This document shows, one piece after another, positions 24,325 to 35,848 of a stretch of 64,000 nucleotides of DNA. Source of the DNA: Euglena gracilis (lineage: Eukaryota > Euglenida > Euglenophyceae > Euglenales); NCBI GenBank assembly GCA_039621445.1, contig CP154957.1:25148938-25212937 (forward strand). The letters are read 5' to 3'. Position numbers and translations under genes: made by a program. The notes below the pieces were generated by a model. The model was not told where the DNA came from. It saw nothing but the letters and a program-made list of their open reading frames with translations, and did not search any database. Positions within the stretch are counted from its first letter, which is position 1, and each line of letters starts with the position of its first letter.

Positions 24325-25527
24325 GTGTGCCAGCTCCCTCTCCCCGACTGAGACATTCATATACAAACAAACCCCAAATATGAGATGTCAGGAGAGCCCG
24401 AAATATTGCAGAAAATTCCGGGATTGCTTTGCCAGAAATTACACCATGTGCCATTCACACTTTTTCTTCATATGCATTCTGTACTCTGATTCATTTTGGG
24501 AAATGGTCTTCAACATCTCGCTTGTTTTTATGAAAAAAATTCAAATCCCTCTGGAATTTGTTCAAGAATTATAAATGTGATTTTTTTTTGGAAAATTGGC
24601 TTCTGGTCGTTGCAGGTTGCATGGAATTTCCCTTGCATCGCCCCAATCGTTACTGGTTCTTGACTCTTGATATTTTTAGATATATGGGTGACCAACCCCT
24701 CCCTCGTCTTTTTTGGGTGTTTTTTTTGACATATTGTGGCCTCCATTTTTTCAGTGTGATTGCATGAGAATTTTCTCTTCTACCAGAATCCCCATACATC
24801 CTGAAGTTACATACACCAGTTCTTTTGGCTTTACATACGCCATTATTTTTACACTTAAAGCTGTTGCATATTGGAATATAAGCGCATGCATTTGAGCATT
24901 TGACCGTGTCACTGCACACGTTTGCACAACGTTCGTTTTTGTGTCTTTTTTTTCTGTGGTCTTTTATTTTTTTCTGAAAATTGTGCAAGGCACTCTTTTG
25001 CTCATACGTCTGCGAATTTTTTTGGTGGAAAAAGTGGGAATGATTGTCAAAATATGCACCATGTGGCACATTAATCATTGTCAATGATGAATGTGATGAG
25101 AATGTAATGAGATTGATGAATGTAATGAGAATTCGCGTGAAGGTTGAATTTCCGGTGGAGGTGAAATTTTCAAGTCCTCTCCAGCAGAAAGGTGCACATC
25201 CCAGGGGCTCTTGAAGGAATTTGTGTGCAACTTGCATTTTTAGGTTTCTTTTGCCATTTTTTTTTGCATGCTTTGCATTCCACACATTGAGGTGCCTTGT
25301 TGCAAATTCTCCCCCTGGAGAAGCTTTTGAAATTTGAAAGATCAGTAAGAGACAAATTTTGGAATCGGAAAGGAGGTACCGAAAATGCTCAAATGAAGCA
25401 CGCAGCTGAATTTTTGTATGCACCTGTATGCACAAATGCATGCAGTTTTGTATGCACAACCGCAGTTTCATTTTTCATGGCGATTCCCTTCGGGTTCAGC
25501 GGTCGATTCCACCAATCGCCCCGCAAT

Positions 25528-25736
25528 TGACAGCGGGCACGACGCGTGGACCACCACAGCCCACGGCTGGGGCCCACGGCGGACCGCCCTCCCTCGCGCA
25601 GGACCGCCTGGAAGTCTTCCGCGCCAACGAAGGGCTGGAGGCGCACCTGCCCCTCGCCAACTGGACCTTGGTGAAGGGCATCCTGGCCCCGCCGCTGCTG
25701 CCGCCGGGCACGGCCACCGAGGGGGGAGGGGCCCCA
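25528..25736 (+). CDS. Probable internal exon, unknown protein
   Basis: Acceptors at CAATTGACAG or CTCGCGCAG; frame with very high third-position GC: DRLEVFRANEGLEAHLPLAN, WTLVKGILAPPLLPPGTAT. A GT donor is possible at GGGAG|GTCGG (about 25740). Unrecognised. The nearby blocks at 24.1 and 29.9 kb share composition and strand. Confidence 0.42.
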
Positions 25737-25939
25737 GGGAGGTCGGAAGCCGGGGTTTGGGGACTCCGCAGAGACTCCGCCGGTTGGGGGACAAAATGGA
25801 GCCAATTTGTGCTTTTTGACGGTGTAGGGTTTGCAACAGGGTTTTTTTTTGAGAAGTTCGCACCGTCCGGGTGCATTTTCGACCCCCAGGGGGGATTTGG
25901 GTGTGGGTTGTGTTATATTATATTGTTATATTGCAACCC

Positions 25940-26345
25940 TTGGTAAACCCCCCCCCAAATAATACCCCCCCGGGGTATTATTTTTTCGCCCGAAGTCCCG
26001 GCCCGAGGGGGGGGGGTGTTATTTTTCCAAAAATTTCGAAATTTTCCGAAGTCCCGTAAAACCCAAAATAGCACCCAAAACCGCCCTTTGGGGTCATTTT
26101 TTGCACTTTCTTGTGAAATTTACCATTTTTGGAGGTCAGATGAGCCAGAAAAATCCATTTTTTCCATAATTTGTTGTCAGAAATTGTGATTTTTACCTAC
26201 ATTTTCAGGCCAAAAATCCAGGCCTTCGGCCCGGAACAGGGGGTATTATTTCGGTGGCCGAAGTCGGACCCCAAGGGGGGGGGGTATTATTTGGGGGGGG
26301 GGTATTATTTGGGGGGGGGGTATTATTTGGGGGGGGGGTTACTGA
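25940..26345. repeat. Dispersed C/G-run repeat, family D copy 1
   Basis: The C-run/AAATAATACC ... GGTATTATTT/G-run motif is repeated, with the core ATTTCGAAATTTTCCGAAGT, AAAATAGCACCCAAAACC and GGGGTCATTTTTTGCAC. The right part contains three tandem GGTATTATTTGGGGG units. An inverted copy is at 46.37-46.61 kb. Confidence 0.72.
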
Positions 26346-27609
26346 AGGCCCCGGGCCAAAATTTAAGTTTGAACCTGCGGGGGGGGGGGGTAGGGTTGGT
26401 GCGTCCGCTGGACCCCTCCCCCCCGGGGGGGTCCCGCCAAAGCCGGGGTTTGGGTCATGTTTTCCTTTTTTTCTTCAGCCAAAGCACCAAAATTTTTCAA
26501 AATTGACCCCCCCAAAAGTGCGTCTGGTGGGGTTGGGGCAACCACCCCTGTTCTGGGTGGTTGCCAAGCACCTTTAGCTAAAATGGCCTAAAATGGCCTA
26601 AAATGACTTTTTGACCCCCTATAGGGTCCCTAAAAAGGCCTAAAATGGCCTGAAATGGGAAAAATTCTGTTGCATAATTCTGTTGCAATTTTTTTGTGAA
26701 CAACTGAAGCCACTCAGGTAATGATTTTCGGTGTCTTTTGTTAATGGTAGCTGAATTTCTAAGGTTTGGAGAGCTTTATTTTTCTTACTCCCATCTTTTT
26801 TTGGCGTGCACCGATGTCTGTTTCGCAAATAATGACATAGTGAAAAATATGAAATAGATAGTTTAGAAGTATGGGGGGGGGGGAAATACAGAAAAACAGA
26901 TGCAAAGAAGGTGAAAGATGTTGGGAAAATTTCAATTGAAAGATGTGTATGCTTATTCTTTAGGTACTAGGCTTCCTTCAAATCACGATCCAGCATAATT
27001 TTGCGCTTTTTGGTTGCACAAACAAAAACTTTTGTATTTGTCCATTTTTTTCTGAAGAAATTTTCACTGCCGTAAAGTGTCACTGTTCAGAATTCTTCTG
27101 TGGGTATGAATTAAGATTTGTTGAGCTTCCCATGGTTTTGATCCAGTGTTCATGAATTTTGAATGCTTTTTTGGATGCACATTGCTTACAGCCGGGACCC
27201 AGAGATATTGAAAATTTTGGACAAATTATTGAAACTTTCAGACAAAATTATTGAAACATTTGGACAAAGTTTTTGAAACTTTTGGGCAAAGTTAGTGAAA
27301 CGACATTTTTTTTTGGCAGTTGGGGGGGGGCTCCCTGGATATCTCCAGGGGGCGGAGGACGCATGAGGATGGAACGGCTTGGAGCAGGCTGGGATGGACA
27401 AGCAGATTTTGTTTGTCCACCAGTGGATTTCCGCAAGGTTGTCAAGTGTTTTCAAACAACCTGTTTTTCAGACTTGCATTTTGTGCAAAAAGACAAGGAT
27501 GACAACAAAAAAACATAACTAAAGTGCTTTTTTTTGAGGGTTTAAGCATGTTTTGAAGGCAATTAAACGTTTTAAACGACATCCTTGGATTTCCAAATTA
27601 TGATGAACG

Positions 27610-27740
27610 AAAAGTGTTATCGTCTCGCCGCCCTTCAGGTGGCAATCTCAAAATTCGACTCATTTTTTTGGCCGATTAAAAAAAAAGTGTTATTGTCTTG
27701 CCGCCATTCAGGGTGCAAATTCAAAATTGACTCATTTTGT
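27610..27740. repeat. Tandem duplication (~70 bp)
   Basis: Two copies of AAAAGTGTTAT(C/T)GTCT(C/T)GCCGCC...TTCAGG...CAAAATT(C)GACTCATTTT. Confidence 0.85.
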
Positions 27741-27919
27741 GACCTCTAAACAAATCAAATATCACGGAAGAAGGAATGGTGTGATTGTCATTACGTTGAA
27801 ATTGGACGGTATGAGTTGTTTCTTCTGATGAACCAAACTGAACAAGGTTGTCTCCATGTTTCCACGTTAATTTGCTTTTGCAAACAGAGTGAAGTGTCCA
27901 GATTATTGAAGCGTGGGAT

Positions 27920-28137
27920 TAACCCCCCCCCCCCTAATAGAAGCACGGGGCCGCTAAAAGCGCACCACCCGCCGCCGAAGGCGGCGGTCCGCTACAAGCG
28001 CACCCCCCCCCTTTTGATGGGATTTCCAAAGGAAATCAACAAAAATCGCGCAGGTAGGGTCCAAATAGAAGCGCACCCCCCGCCGCCGGAGGCGGCGGTC
28101 CTCTATAAGCGCACCCGTGCTTCTATTAGGGGGGGGG
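27920..28137. mobile_element. C/G-capped TIR element, family E copy 1
   Basis: A C run, then TAATAGAAGCACGGG, the interior with two CCGCCG..CGGCGG hairpins, then CCCGTGCTTCTATTAG and a G run. Same orientation as 53545-53745. It is a non-coding, MITE-like inverted-repeat element. Confidence 0.78.
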
Positions 28138-29195
28138 GTTTACATTTTGAACACAACACAAGGTTTGAGGATTTCCTCAGTTTCCATGCGCTTATTTTTT
28201 TCTGAGTTTCAATAGCTTTTTCCAAAAGTTTCAATAATTTTGTCCAACAGTTTCAGCAATTTTGTCCAATGGTGTCAATAAACCTGTCCACTCATTGTAT
28301 TACTGTAACATGGAGGCACGCATTTTTTCGCATTTTTTTCCCGCATTTTTTTTCCGAGGCCGGGCTAGCGCATCTTCCCCCCTGCGCTTGCATACACGCG
28401 CATTTATTTGGATCTGTATGGAAATTGGCTCAGTTCACCCCCCCACAGGGTTCCCGATTGCAGTCGCCCTCCAAGCAGAGCTGTGTCCCGATGCCTGCAC
28501 GGTTGATGGCATGTCAGATCACTATTGATGACCACAAAGCTCCCTTCTTGGATCCAGGTTGTTGCTTTTGTCAATGGGTCTTGGGCAAGCCCAGAAGCCT
28601 CCCCATGTTTTTTCTGCATTTCAATTTTGATGCAGTCCACCCAAAGAAACAACCTGCTTGTGGCTTATCGATTCCGGAGCCAGCCACAGCATCATGAACA
28701 AAGCCGCAGCCAAGGCTTTTGACAGGGTTTTGTGTGCAACTGCACACCAATTTCGATGCAAGCCCAGATTTCATCTGATGGATCGTTTTTCTGGTTTTGA
28801 AGCCGGTTGTGAACAATTTTTCACGTCATTTCTATGAATGCTTGTGCGAACTGTGAAAGAAGTGCAAAGATTGGACGAACGGATTCTCAAAATTATGCAA
28901 ATGTCTTTTCCCATTTGGATGGGAAATTATGCAAATGTCTTTTCCGAAAGTGCAGCGCCGTGGTGCCCAGTTACTGCTCTGAGGAGCCTCCTCTATATCA
29001 TTAGTTGTTGAAAGGTCATATTCCTTTGTTCCTTTAGGCCAGTTCCATAGAGCCTCTCTGGTTACGTGACGGAGCCTTTGACGGAGTGACCAGGCACAAT
29101 CGCTGAGTCACTGGCCAGGGGAAGGGGGTGACTGACGTTCTCTTTTTCAGAGTCACCGACTGGTTTTTGGCCCAACCCCTCCCCCCCGGGGTCAC

Positions 29196-29855
29196 CGTAG
29201 GAGGAGGCTCGAGCTCGTCCTCAACGTGTCGCGAATGCGTTTGAGGAACTCGAGAGGCTCCTCCCACGTTCATGCATGCAGGTGTTTTGGGGCCCTCCGA
29301 ACAGTTGCGCACAAAAGGGCACGGGCAAACAAAAGGGAGTTGCAAACATGTTGTGTGCCTCATGGTCCAATTTACACATATGGCATAAAGTTTTTGTGGG
29401 GGGGTATGTGTGGGGGGGTGTGAGGGGGGTGTGTGGGGGGGTGTGGGGGGGGGGTGTGTGGGGGTGCCCAATCTGAGGAAAGAATTTTCTTTCCCTTGCC
29501 TTGCACACACAAGGGGATGATGTTATTTTGGTTATGGGGGGGTGTGGGGGGGGGGGGGGCGCCCCCCCCCCCCGGGCCGCGGCGCGACGAGGCCGAAGGC
29601 CGAGTAAGTCAAAAAAATGACACCCAAACAGTTGCGCACAGTCAACATGAGTGTGGGGGGGTGTGGGGGGGGTGTGGGGGGGTGTGTGGGGGGTAGTGTG
29701 GGGGGGGGGGTGTGGGGGGGTGTGGGGTACTGTGGGGTACTGTGGGGGCTCCACTTTATGCCATCTCTCCCAGTGTATGTTCGAGATTGTTCGAGGAGGC
29801 TCTTGAGCGTGCCTCGAACGCGTTCGAGGAGGCTCAAGAGCCTCCTTCTGCTGTG
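29196..29855. repeat. Inverted-repeat block with a G-rich core
   Basis: 29196-29270 (GTCACCGTAGGAGGAGGCTC ... GAGGCTCCTCC) resembles the reverse complement of 29775-29855 (GAGGAGGCTCAAGAGCCTCC). Between them is a (GTGGGGG)n tract. Within each arm GAGGAGGCTC pairs with GAGCCTCCTC as a local hairpin. There is no coding sequence. Confidence 0.6.
29393..29760 (+). repeat. (GTGGGGG)n G-quadruplex-forming tract
   Basis: Many G5-G12 runs separated by TGT on the plus strand (29393-29465, 29535-29575, 29650-29745), interrupted by a C-run/GGCCGAAGGCC hairpin at 29560-29605. It easily satisfies the four-G-run rule. Confidence 0.9.
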
Positions 29856-29879
29856 ACTTTACCCCCCCTCCGCCTCTCA

Positions 29880-30100
29880 GATACCTGGTGGGTGATGGGG
29901 CAGCCTGTCCAGCCGCGTCACAGGCCCCTGTGGGCAGGGTACCGCCTGAGTGACCCCGCCCTACGGAGCGGCCCCTCGGTGAGCGGGTTCGGCATCATGG
30001 GCAAGGAGGTGCGCATGCCGCTGGTGCCCGCGAAGGTGACCCTGTCCAGCTTCGTCGACAACGTGACGCTGCTGAACAACTTCCTTGGGGCGTGGTGGCT
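29880..30100 (+). CDS. Probable internal exon, unknown protein
   Basis: A GC-rich island in AT-rich DNA. The frame has a strong third-position G/C bias: GYRLSDPALRSGPSVSGFG, IMGKEVRMPLVPAKVTLSSF, VDNVTLLNNFL. Acceptor candidates are CGCCTCTCAG (29880) and GTGGGCAG (29938). The donor was not resolved. The alternating hydrophobic pattern looks like beta strands. No family assigned. Confidence 0.45.
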
Positions 30101-30619
30101 TGCCCAGGGCTCTCTGGGGGGTGGATGCAGTGCTCTTGACACAGATTTGGTGTTAATTCATGAATTGGCACGTGAGAATGCATTGGGATTAAGGGGTTTG
30201 CAATTGTTGGTTTCAGAGCAAGTTTTCAAATTGTTGCCAGTGCATGAGATGAACCATTTTTTTTGAAGAGAACTGCTCTTTTTTGCTTGGGTTTTTTTTG
30301 CCAATTACATTGCATTTCCCTGTCATGGAGGAGGCGAAGTCCAGGCCGTTGCGGGATTTTCAAACTGTGGTGCTGAGGTTTTCTTGTGAGAAATACGTGG
30401 TGTTTTGTGGTGGAAACAGCGAGGTTATGCATCAGAAACATCAGGTTAATGGTACGTGTGGTGTGGTATGGTATTTTAGGTTGACGCGAGAGCTTTTGGT
30501 AGGGAGGGGTGTGGGCGATGGTGGGCTTTTGATTGACTTGTTTTCGATCCCTTGAAAAAGCTTTATTTTGTTGCTGGCATGACGGCGTTGGTTTTCAAAA
30601 TTTATTTGTACTATATTAT

Positions 30620-30790
30620 ATGTGTGTATGTATGTGTGTGTGTGTATGTATGTATGTATGTATGTATGTATGTATGTATGTATGTATGTATGTATGTATG
30701 TATGTATGTATGTATGTATGTATGTATGTATGTATGTATGTATGTATGTATGTATGTATGTATGTATGTATGTATGTATGTATGTATGTA

Positions 30791-30837
<47 letters not shown>

Positions 30838-31122
30838 ATGTATGTATGTATGTATGTATGTATGTATGTATGTATGTATGTATGTATGTATGTATGTATG
30901 TATGTATGTATGTATGTATGTATGTATGTATGTGTGTAATGTATGTATGTATGTATGTACATGTATGTATGTATGTATGTATGTATGTATGTATGTATGT
31001 ATGTATGTATGTATGTATGTATGTATGTATGTATGTATGTATGTATGTATGTATGTATGTATGTATGTATGTATGTGTGTAATGTATGTATGTATGTATG
31101 TACATGTATGTATGTATGTATG

Positions 31123-31150
<28 letters not shown>
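30620..31150. repeat. (TATG)n microsatellite, tract 1
   Basis: About 530 bp of TATG tetranucleotide with short TG-only and TAATG/ACATG interruptions (30797-30823, 30933, 31080). The long Met-Tyr-Val-Cys and His-Thr-Tyr-Ile frames here are artefacts of the 4-bp repeat. Confidence 0.98.
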
Positions 31151-31153
<3 letters not shown>

Positions 31154-32229
31154 CCGTGAATAGAGGCCCGGCGCTTGCCCTGTTTGTCGTGGACATGATC
31201 ACGGATTTCGGGGCGTTAATTGGACCCCCTAAATTAACACCCTGATTGTCGTGAACAGGCTGTTCACGATTATCAGGGCGTTAATTGGACCCCCCAAGTT
31301 AACGCCCTGATAATCGTGAACAGGCTGTTCACGATTATCAGGGCGTTAATTTGGGGGGGTCCAATTAACACCCTGATAATCGTGAACAGGCTGTTCACGA
31401 TTTACAGGGCATGAAATTGTGAACAGGGTGTACGAGAAAATCAAATTCTCGCAGGAACTTCCGCAGAATTTCCTCTGGGTGGGTGCGCAGCCTCACCGAT
31501 GGCTTTTTTTGTTGCCTCGCGGGTGAGAGCGGCCGCGAGCATTTTTTTTGCAGCCGTGGGAGATGCATATCAGGGAATGGAACAAACGGGATTTCTGGCT
31601 GATAACTGGCATGTAGGCGGGCGATGGCGTTCAGGTAGCCCCTGAACGTGGAAGCTTTCAGTTGTTGGTATTCGAAATGTTGGCCGCACTGTGCCCGGCG
31701 TTGGTCCTAACCTTGTTTGATGACCGCTTGCCCATGAAACAACAGTGGGGGAAGCACCCCATGCATAAAAGGAAAGGCTCCAGTTCGCCGTAGACAGCGC
31801 CAAGCAATGCGCAATGCACACATCCTCAAATTCGAGAGGCCCTAAACCGAAAAACGCCTTATGGTCAAGCATCGTGGGGGCCTTTGGGGGGGGGGCCAGG
31901 CGCCGGTCCCCCCCCCCAAAGTGCCCCCCAATAACTTGGCCATAAACCCATATCTCGTTTTCCAGGACCAGTGGGTTTCCTCAAAAAGATCCCATAAATT
32001 GAAGTAAATTTTCGTCACAGGGTTTCTGTTCACAATTATCAGGTCAATAATTAAACCCCCCAGATTAACGCCCTGATAATCGTGAACAGGCTGTTCACGA
32101 TTTACAGGGCATGAAACCGTGAACAGGACTTTTTGACCAAAAAAACAGCCCTGAAACAGCCCAGAACCGTTGTGTGAAGCATGTCAACGGAATACAGGGC
32201 AGACGCCGGGCCTTTCTGTTCACGGTTAC
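31151..32229. mobile_element. Inverted-repeat element between the two TATG tracts
   Basis: The left end (ACCGTGAATAGAGGCCCGGC, 31152) and the inverted right end (32180-32229; read on minus ACCGTGAACAGAAAGGCCCG) form ~45-bp imperfect terminal inverted repeats. The interior holds several copies of a palindromic module (CTGATAATCGTGAACAG / CTGTTCACGATTATCAG) and a unique 31.45-32.0 kb segment with no convincing ORF. Confidence 0.65.
31283..31365. repeat. ~84-bp near-perfect palindrome
   Basis: Arms TTAATTGGACCCCCC...TTAACGCCCTGATAATC and the complement around a centre GAACAGGCTGTTC. Sister half-copies are at 31228-31280, 31366-31420 and 32050-32110. It can extrude a cruciform with an arm of about 40 bp. 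Confidence 0.88.
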
Positions 32230-32245
32230 AGAAAAATCGTGGCCT

Positions 32246-32325
32246 ATAACCCGTATACAGGGCGTAAAACGGGTCAAGGACGCCTGCGGCGCCCTTGACC
32301 CGTTTACGGCCTGTATACGGGTTAT
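32246..32325. repeat. 80-bp inverted repeat adjoining TATG tract 2
   Basis: Left arm ATAACCCGTATACAGGGCGT, right arm ending GGCCTGTATACGGGTTAT. The arms are about 38 bp with few mismatches. The loop is only a few bases. It lies 20 bp from the first TATG unit. Confidence 0.88.
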
Positions 32326-32346
32326 GCCCACAATTTTTATATAGTT

Positions 32347-32836
32347 TGTATGTATGTATGTATGTATGCAAGCATGTATGTATGTATGTATGTATGTATG
32401 TATGTATGTATGTATGTATGTATGTATGTATGTATGTATGTATGTATGTATGTATGTATGTATGTATGTATGTATGTATGCATGCATGCATGCATGCATG
32501 TATGTATGTATGTATGTATGTATGTATGTATGTATGTATGTATGTATGTATGTATGTATGTATGTATGTATGTATGTATGTATGTATGTATGTATGTATG
32601 TATGTATGTATGTATGTATGTATGTATGTATGTATGTATGCATGCATGCATGCATGTATGTATGTATGCATGCATGCATGTATGCAGGTATGTATGTATG
32701 TATGTATGTATGTATGTATGTATGTATGTATGTATGTATGTATGTATGTATGTATGTATGTATGTATGTATGCATGTATGTATGTATGTATGTATGTATG
32801 CATGTATGTATGTATGTATGTATGTATGTATGTATG

Positions 32837-32870
<34 letters not shown>

Positions 32871-34888
32871 TGTATGTATGTATGTATGTATGCATGCATG
32901 CATGCATGCATGCATGTATGTATGTATGTATGTATGTATGTATGTATGTATGTATGTATGTATGTATGTATGTATGTATGTATGTATGTATGCATGTATG
33001 TATGTATGTATGTATGTATGTATGTATGTATGTATGTATGTATGTAGGTATGTATGTGTATGTATGTATGTATGTATGTATGTATGTATGTATGTATGTA
33101 TGTATGTATGTATGTATGTATGTATGTATGTATGTATGTATGTATGTATGTATGTATGTATGTATGTGTATGTATGTGTGTGTATGTATGTATGTATGTA
33201 TGTATGTATGTATGTATGTATGTATGTATGTATGTATGTATGTATGTATGTATGTATGCATGTGTGTATGTATGTATGTATGTATGTTTGTATGTATGTA
33301 TGTATGTATGTATGTATGTATGTATGTATGTATGTATGTATGTATGTATGTATGTATGTATGTATGTATGTATGCATGTATGTATGTATGTATGTATGTA
33401 TGTATGTATGTATGTATGTATGTATGTATGTGTATGTATGTATGTATGTATGTATGTATGTATGTATGTATGTATGTATGTATGTATGTATGTATGTATG
33501 TATGTATGTATGTTTGTATGTATGTATGTATGTATGTATGTATGTATGTATGTATGTATGTATGTATGTACGTATGTATGTATGTATGTATGTATGTATG
33601 TATGTATGTATGTATGTATGTATGTATGTATGTATGTATGTATGTATGTATGTATGTATGTATGTATGTATGTATGTATGTATGTATGTATGTATGTATG
33701 TATGTGTGTATGTATGTATGTATGTATGTTGTATGTGTGTATGTATGTATGTATGTATGTATGTATGTGTGTATGTATGTATGTATGTATGTATGTATGT
33801 ATGTATGTGTATGTATGTATGTATGTATGTATGTATGTATGTATGTATGTATGTATGTATGTATGTATGTATGTATGTATGTATGTATGTATGTATGTAT
33901 GTATGTATGTATGTATGTATGTATGTATGTGTATGTATGTATGTATGTATGTATGTATGTATGTATGTATGTATGTATGTATGTATGTATGTAGGTATGT
34001 ATGTATGTATGTATGTATGCATGTATGTATGTATGTATGTATGTATGTATGTATGTATGTATGTATGCATGTGTGTGTGTATGTATGTATGTATGTATGT
34101 ATGTATGTATGTATGTATGTATGTATGTATTGTATGTATGTATGTATGTATGTATGTATGTATGTATGTCTGTATGTATGTATGTATGTCTGTGTATGTA
34201 TGTATGTATGTGTATGTATGTATGTATGTATGTCTGTGTATGTATGTATGTATGTATGTAGTATGTATGTATGTATGTATGTATGTATGTATGTGTGTAT
34301 GTATGTATGTATGTATGTATGGTATGAATGTGCGTGTGTATGTATGTCAGTTGGTATGTATGTGTATGTGTATGTATGTATGTATGTATGTATGTATGTA
34401 TGTATGTATGTATGTGTGTGTGTATGTATGTATGTATGTATGTCTGTCTGTCTGTCTGTATGTATGTATGTATGTATGTATGTATGTATGTATGTATGTA
34501 TGTATGTTATGTGTGTGTGTGTATGTATGTATGTATGTATGTATGTATGTATGTATGTATGTATGTATGTATGTATGTATGTATGTATGTATGTATGTAT
34601 GTATGTATGTATGTATGTATGTGTGTGTGTATGTATGTATGTAGTCTGTATGTATGTATGTATGTATGTGTATGTGTATGTTGTCTGTGTATGTGTGTAT
34701 TTGTATGTATGTATGTATGTATGTATGTGTGTATGTATGTTTGTGTATGTATGTATGTATGTTTGTATGTATGTATGTATGTATGTATGTATGTATGTAT
34801 GTATGTATGTATGTATGTATGTATGTATGTATGTATGTATGTATGTATGTATGTGTGTATGTATGTATGTATGTATGTGTGTGTGTGT
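32347..34888. repeat. (TATG)n microsatellite, tract 2
   Basis: About 2.5 kb of TATG. The left 600 bp has patches of CATG, including GCATGCATGC palindromes (32480-32500, 32641-32670, 32893-32915). The right end is degraded to TGTG, TCTG and frame-changing single-base changes (34130-34880). Purity is highest in the middle, consistent with ongoing slippage. Confidence 0.98.
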
Positions 34889-35585
34889 GTCAGGGTTTTG
34901 GGGGATGATTGTAGAGAAATTGTTATTTGGATCTTTTTCTTTTGGTGAAGGAGACGATGAATTTCATCAACACACCCCAACCAACCTGAGCGATGGCGCT
35001 TGCCGCGCTGGTTTCATGAAATTTGGCCAAGTATTGTTGTTGTTGCTCTTGCTGTTGCTGTTTTTATTTTGTTTATAATATATGCGTGTAATATATGTAT
35101 AGTAATATATTATATATCATATAACACACCAATATAATAAGAGCGAGATGTATATATGTGTATATATTTACATTCTTATATTTTTTTTGTGTTTTATCCA
35201 TTTGACATCTCATTTTTTATTATGCATGTTTTTTGTTTTTCTAGGAATTTTTTTAATTTTATTTCTCATTCGTTATTTGTGCATTTATTCATTTGTGCTT
35301 ATTTTCATTTATGGTTATTATTTATGGTTGATAGGTACGTAGTTCACCAGGCACGGCCCATCACCCTATTGTCTTTTTTTCCTATTATCCCCCACGACGA
35401 TCTCAGCATTAAAACAAAAAACTGGTTAAGTGCCGGGTTCAAAACATAGGAATTTGAATGAAATAAATGATGTCGCAATGTGGTTATTATTGAAATCATT
35501 TTTTTTCCACAAAACGTGAGATGTTCCGTGTCGTACAGCACAAGCCTGCATTTTCATACTCGGTTGGGGTCTCTTTGGACACAGA

Positions 35586-35848
35586 TGCACAGGTTTGCAG
35601 AGATCCCTGACTCCAGCCCAATGGAAAACCGAGGGGATGGTGTGGAGTATGAGCAAGAGGCGGACGTGGCAATTGGGGAGATGAATTTGGCGGCGTTGAC
35701 GCGCCTGTCTGAGCGGGGGCTGGGCAGTTACAAGGGACCGATGGTGCTGACCGGGCAGGACGTGCTGGCGCAACGCGATGTGTTGTACAATGGAGATGGG
35801 AAACGGATGCTCATTGGCCAACCCAATGGGCGGCAAATCAATATATAA
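35586..35848 (+). CDS. Probable 3'-terminal exon, unknown protein
   Basis: An open frame with G/C-biased third positions from about 35586 to TAA at 35848. It encodes MENRGDGVEYEQEADVAIG, MNLAALTRLSERGLGSYKGP, MVLTGQDVLAQRDVLYNGDG and ends IGQPNGRQINI. A possible acceptor (TTTGCAG) is at 35601. I do not recognise the family. It could be the last exon of a + gene whose earlier exons are at 24.1, 25.5 and 29.9 kb, but the linkage is inferred only from strand and composition. Confidence 0.4.

Larger units (their letters stand above)
27200..28285. repeat. Minisatellites in inverted orientation flanking a TIR element
   Basis: 27200-27300 repeats TTGAAA(C)TTTTGGACAAA units. 28205-28285 carries the complementary form (GTTTCAATAATTTTGTCCAA). 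Between them are a tandem pair AAAGTGTTAT(C/T)GTCT at 27612 and 27683 and the family E element. There is no gene. Confidence 0.7.

Noticed and set aside
24650-25471. 273-codon minus-strand frame
   Set aside because: AT-rich, low-complexity Lys/Asn/His composition with no motif. Likely chance.
31570-31872. 100-codon minus frame inside the palindromic element as a transposase
   Set aside because: No catalytic motif, and the length is far below known transposases.
30441-35078. Very long open frames of Met-Tyr-Val-Cys or His-Thr-Tyr-Ile repeats (up to 764 codons)
   Set aside because: They are generated by the TATG tetranucleotide, which is stop-free in all frames. There is no non-repeat domain or start context.
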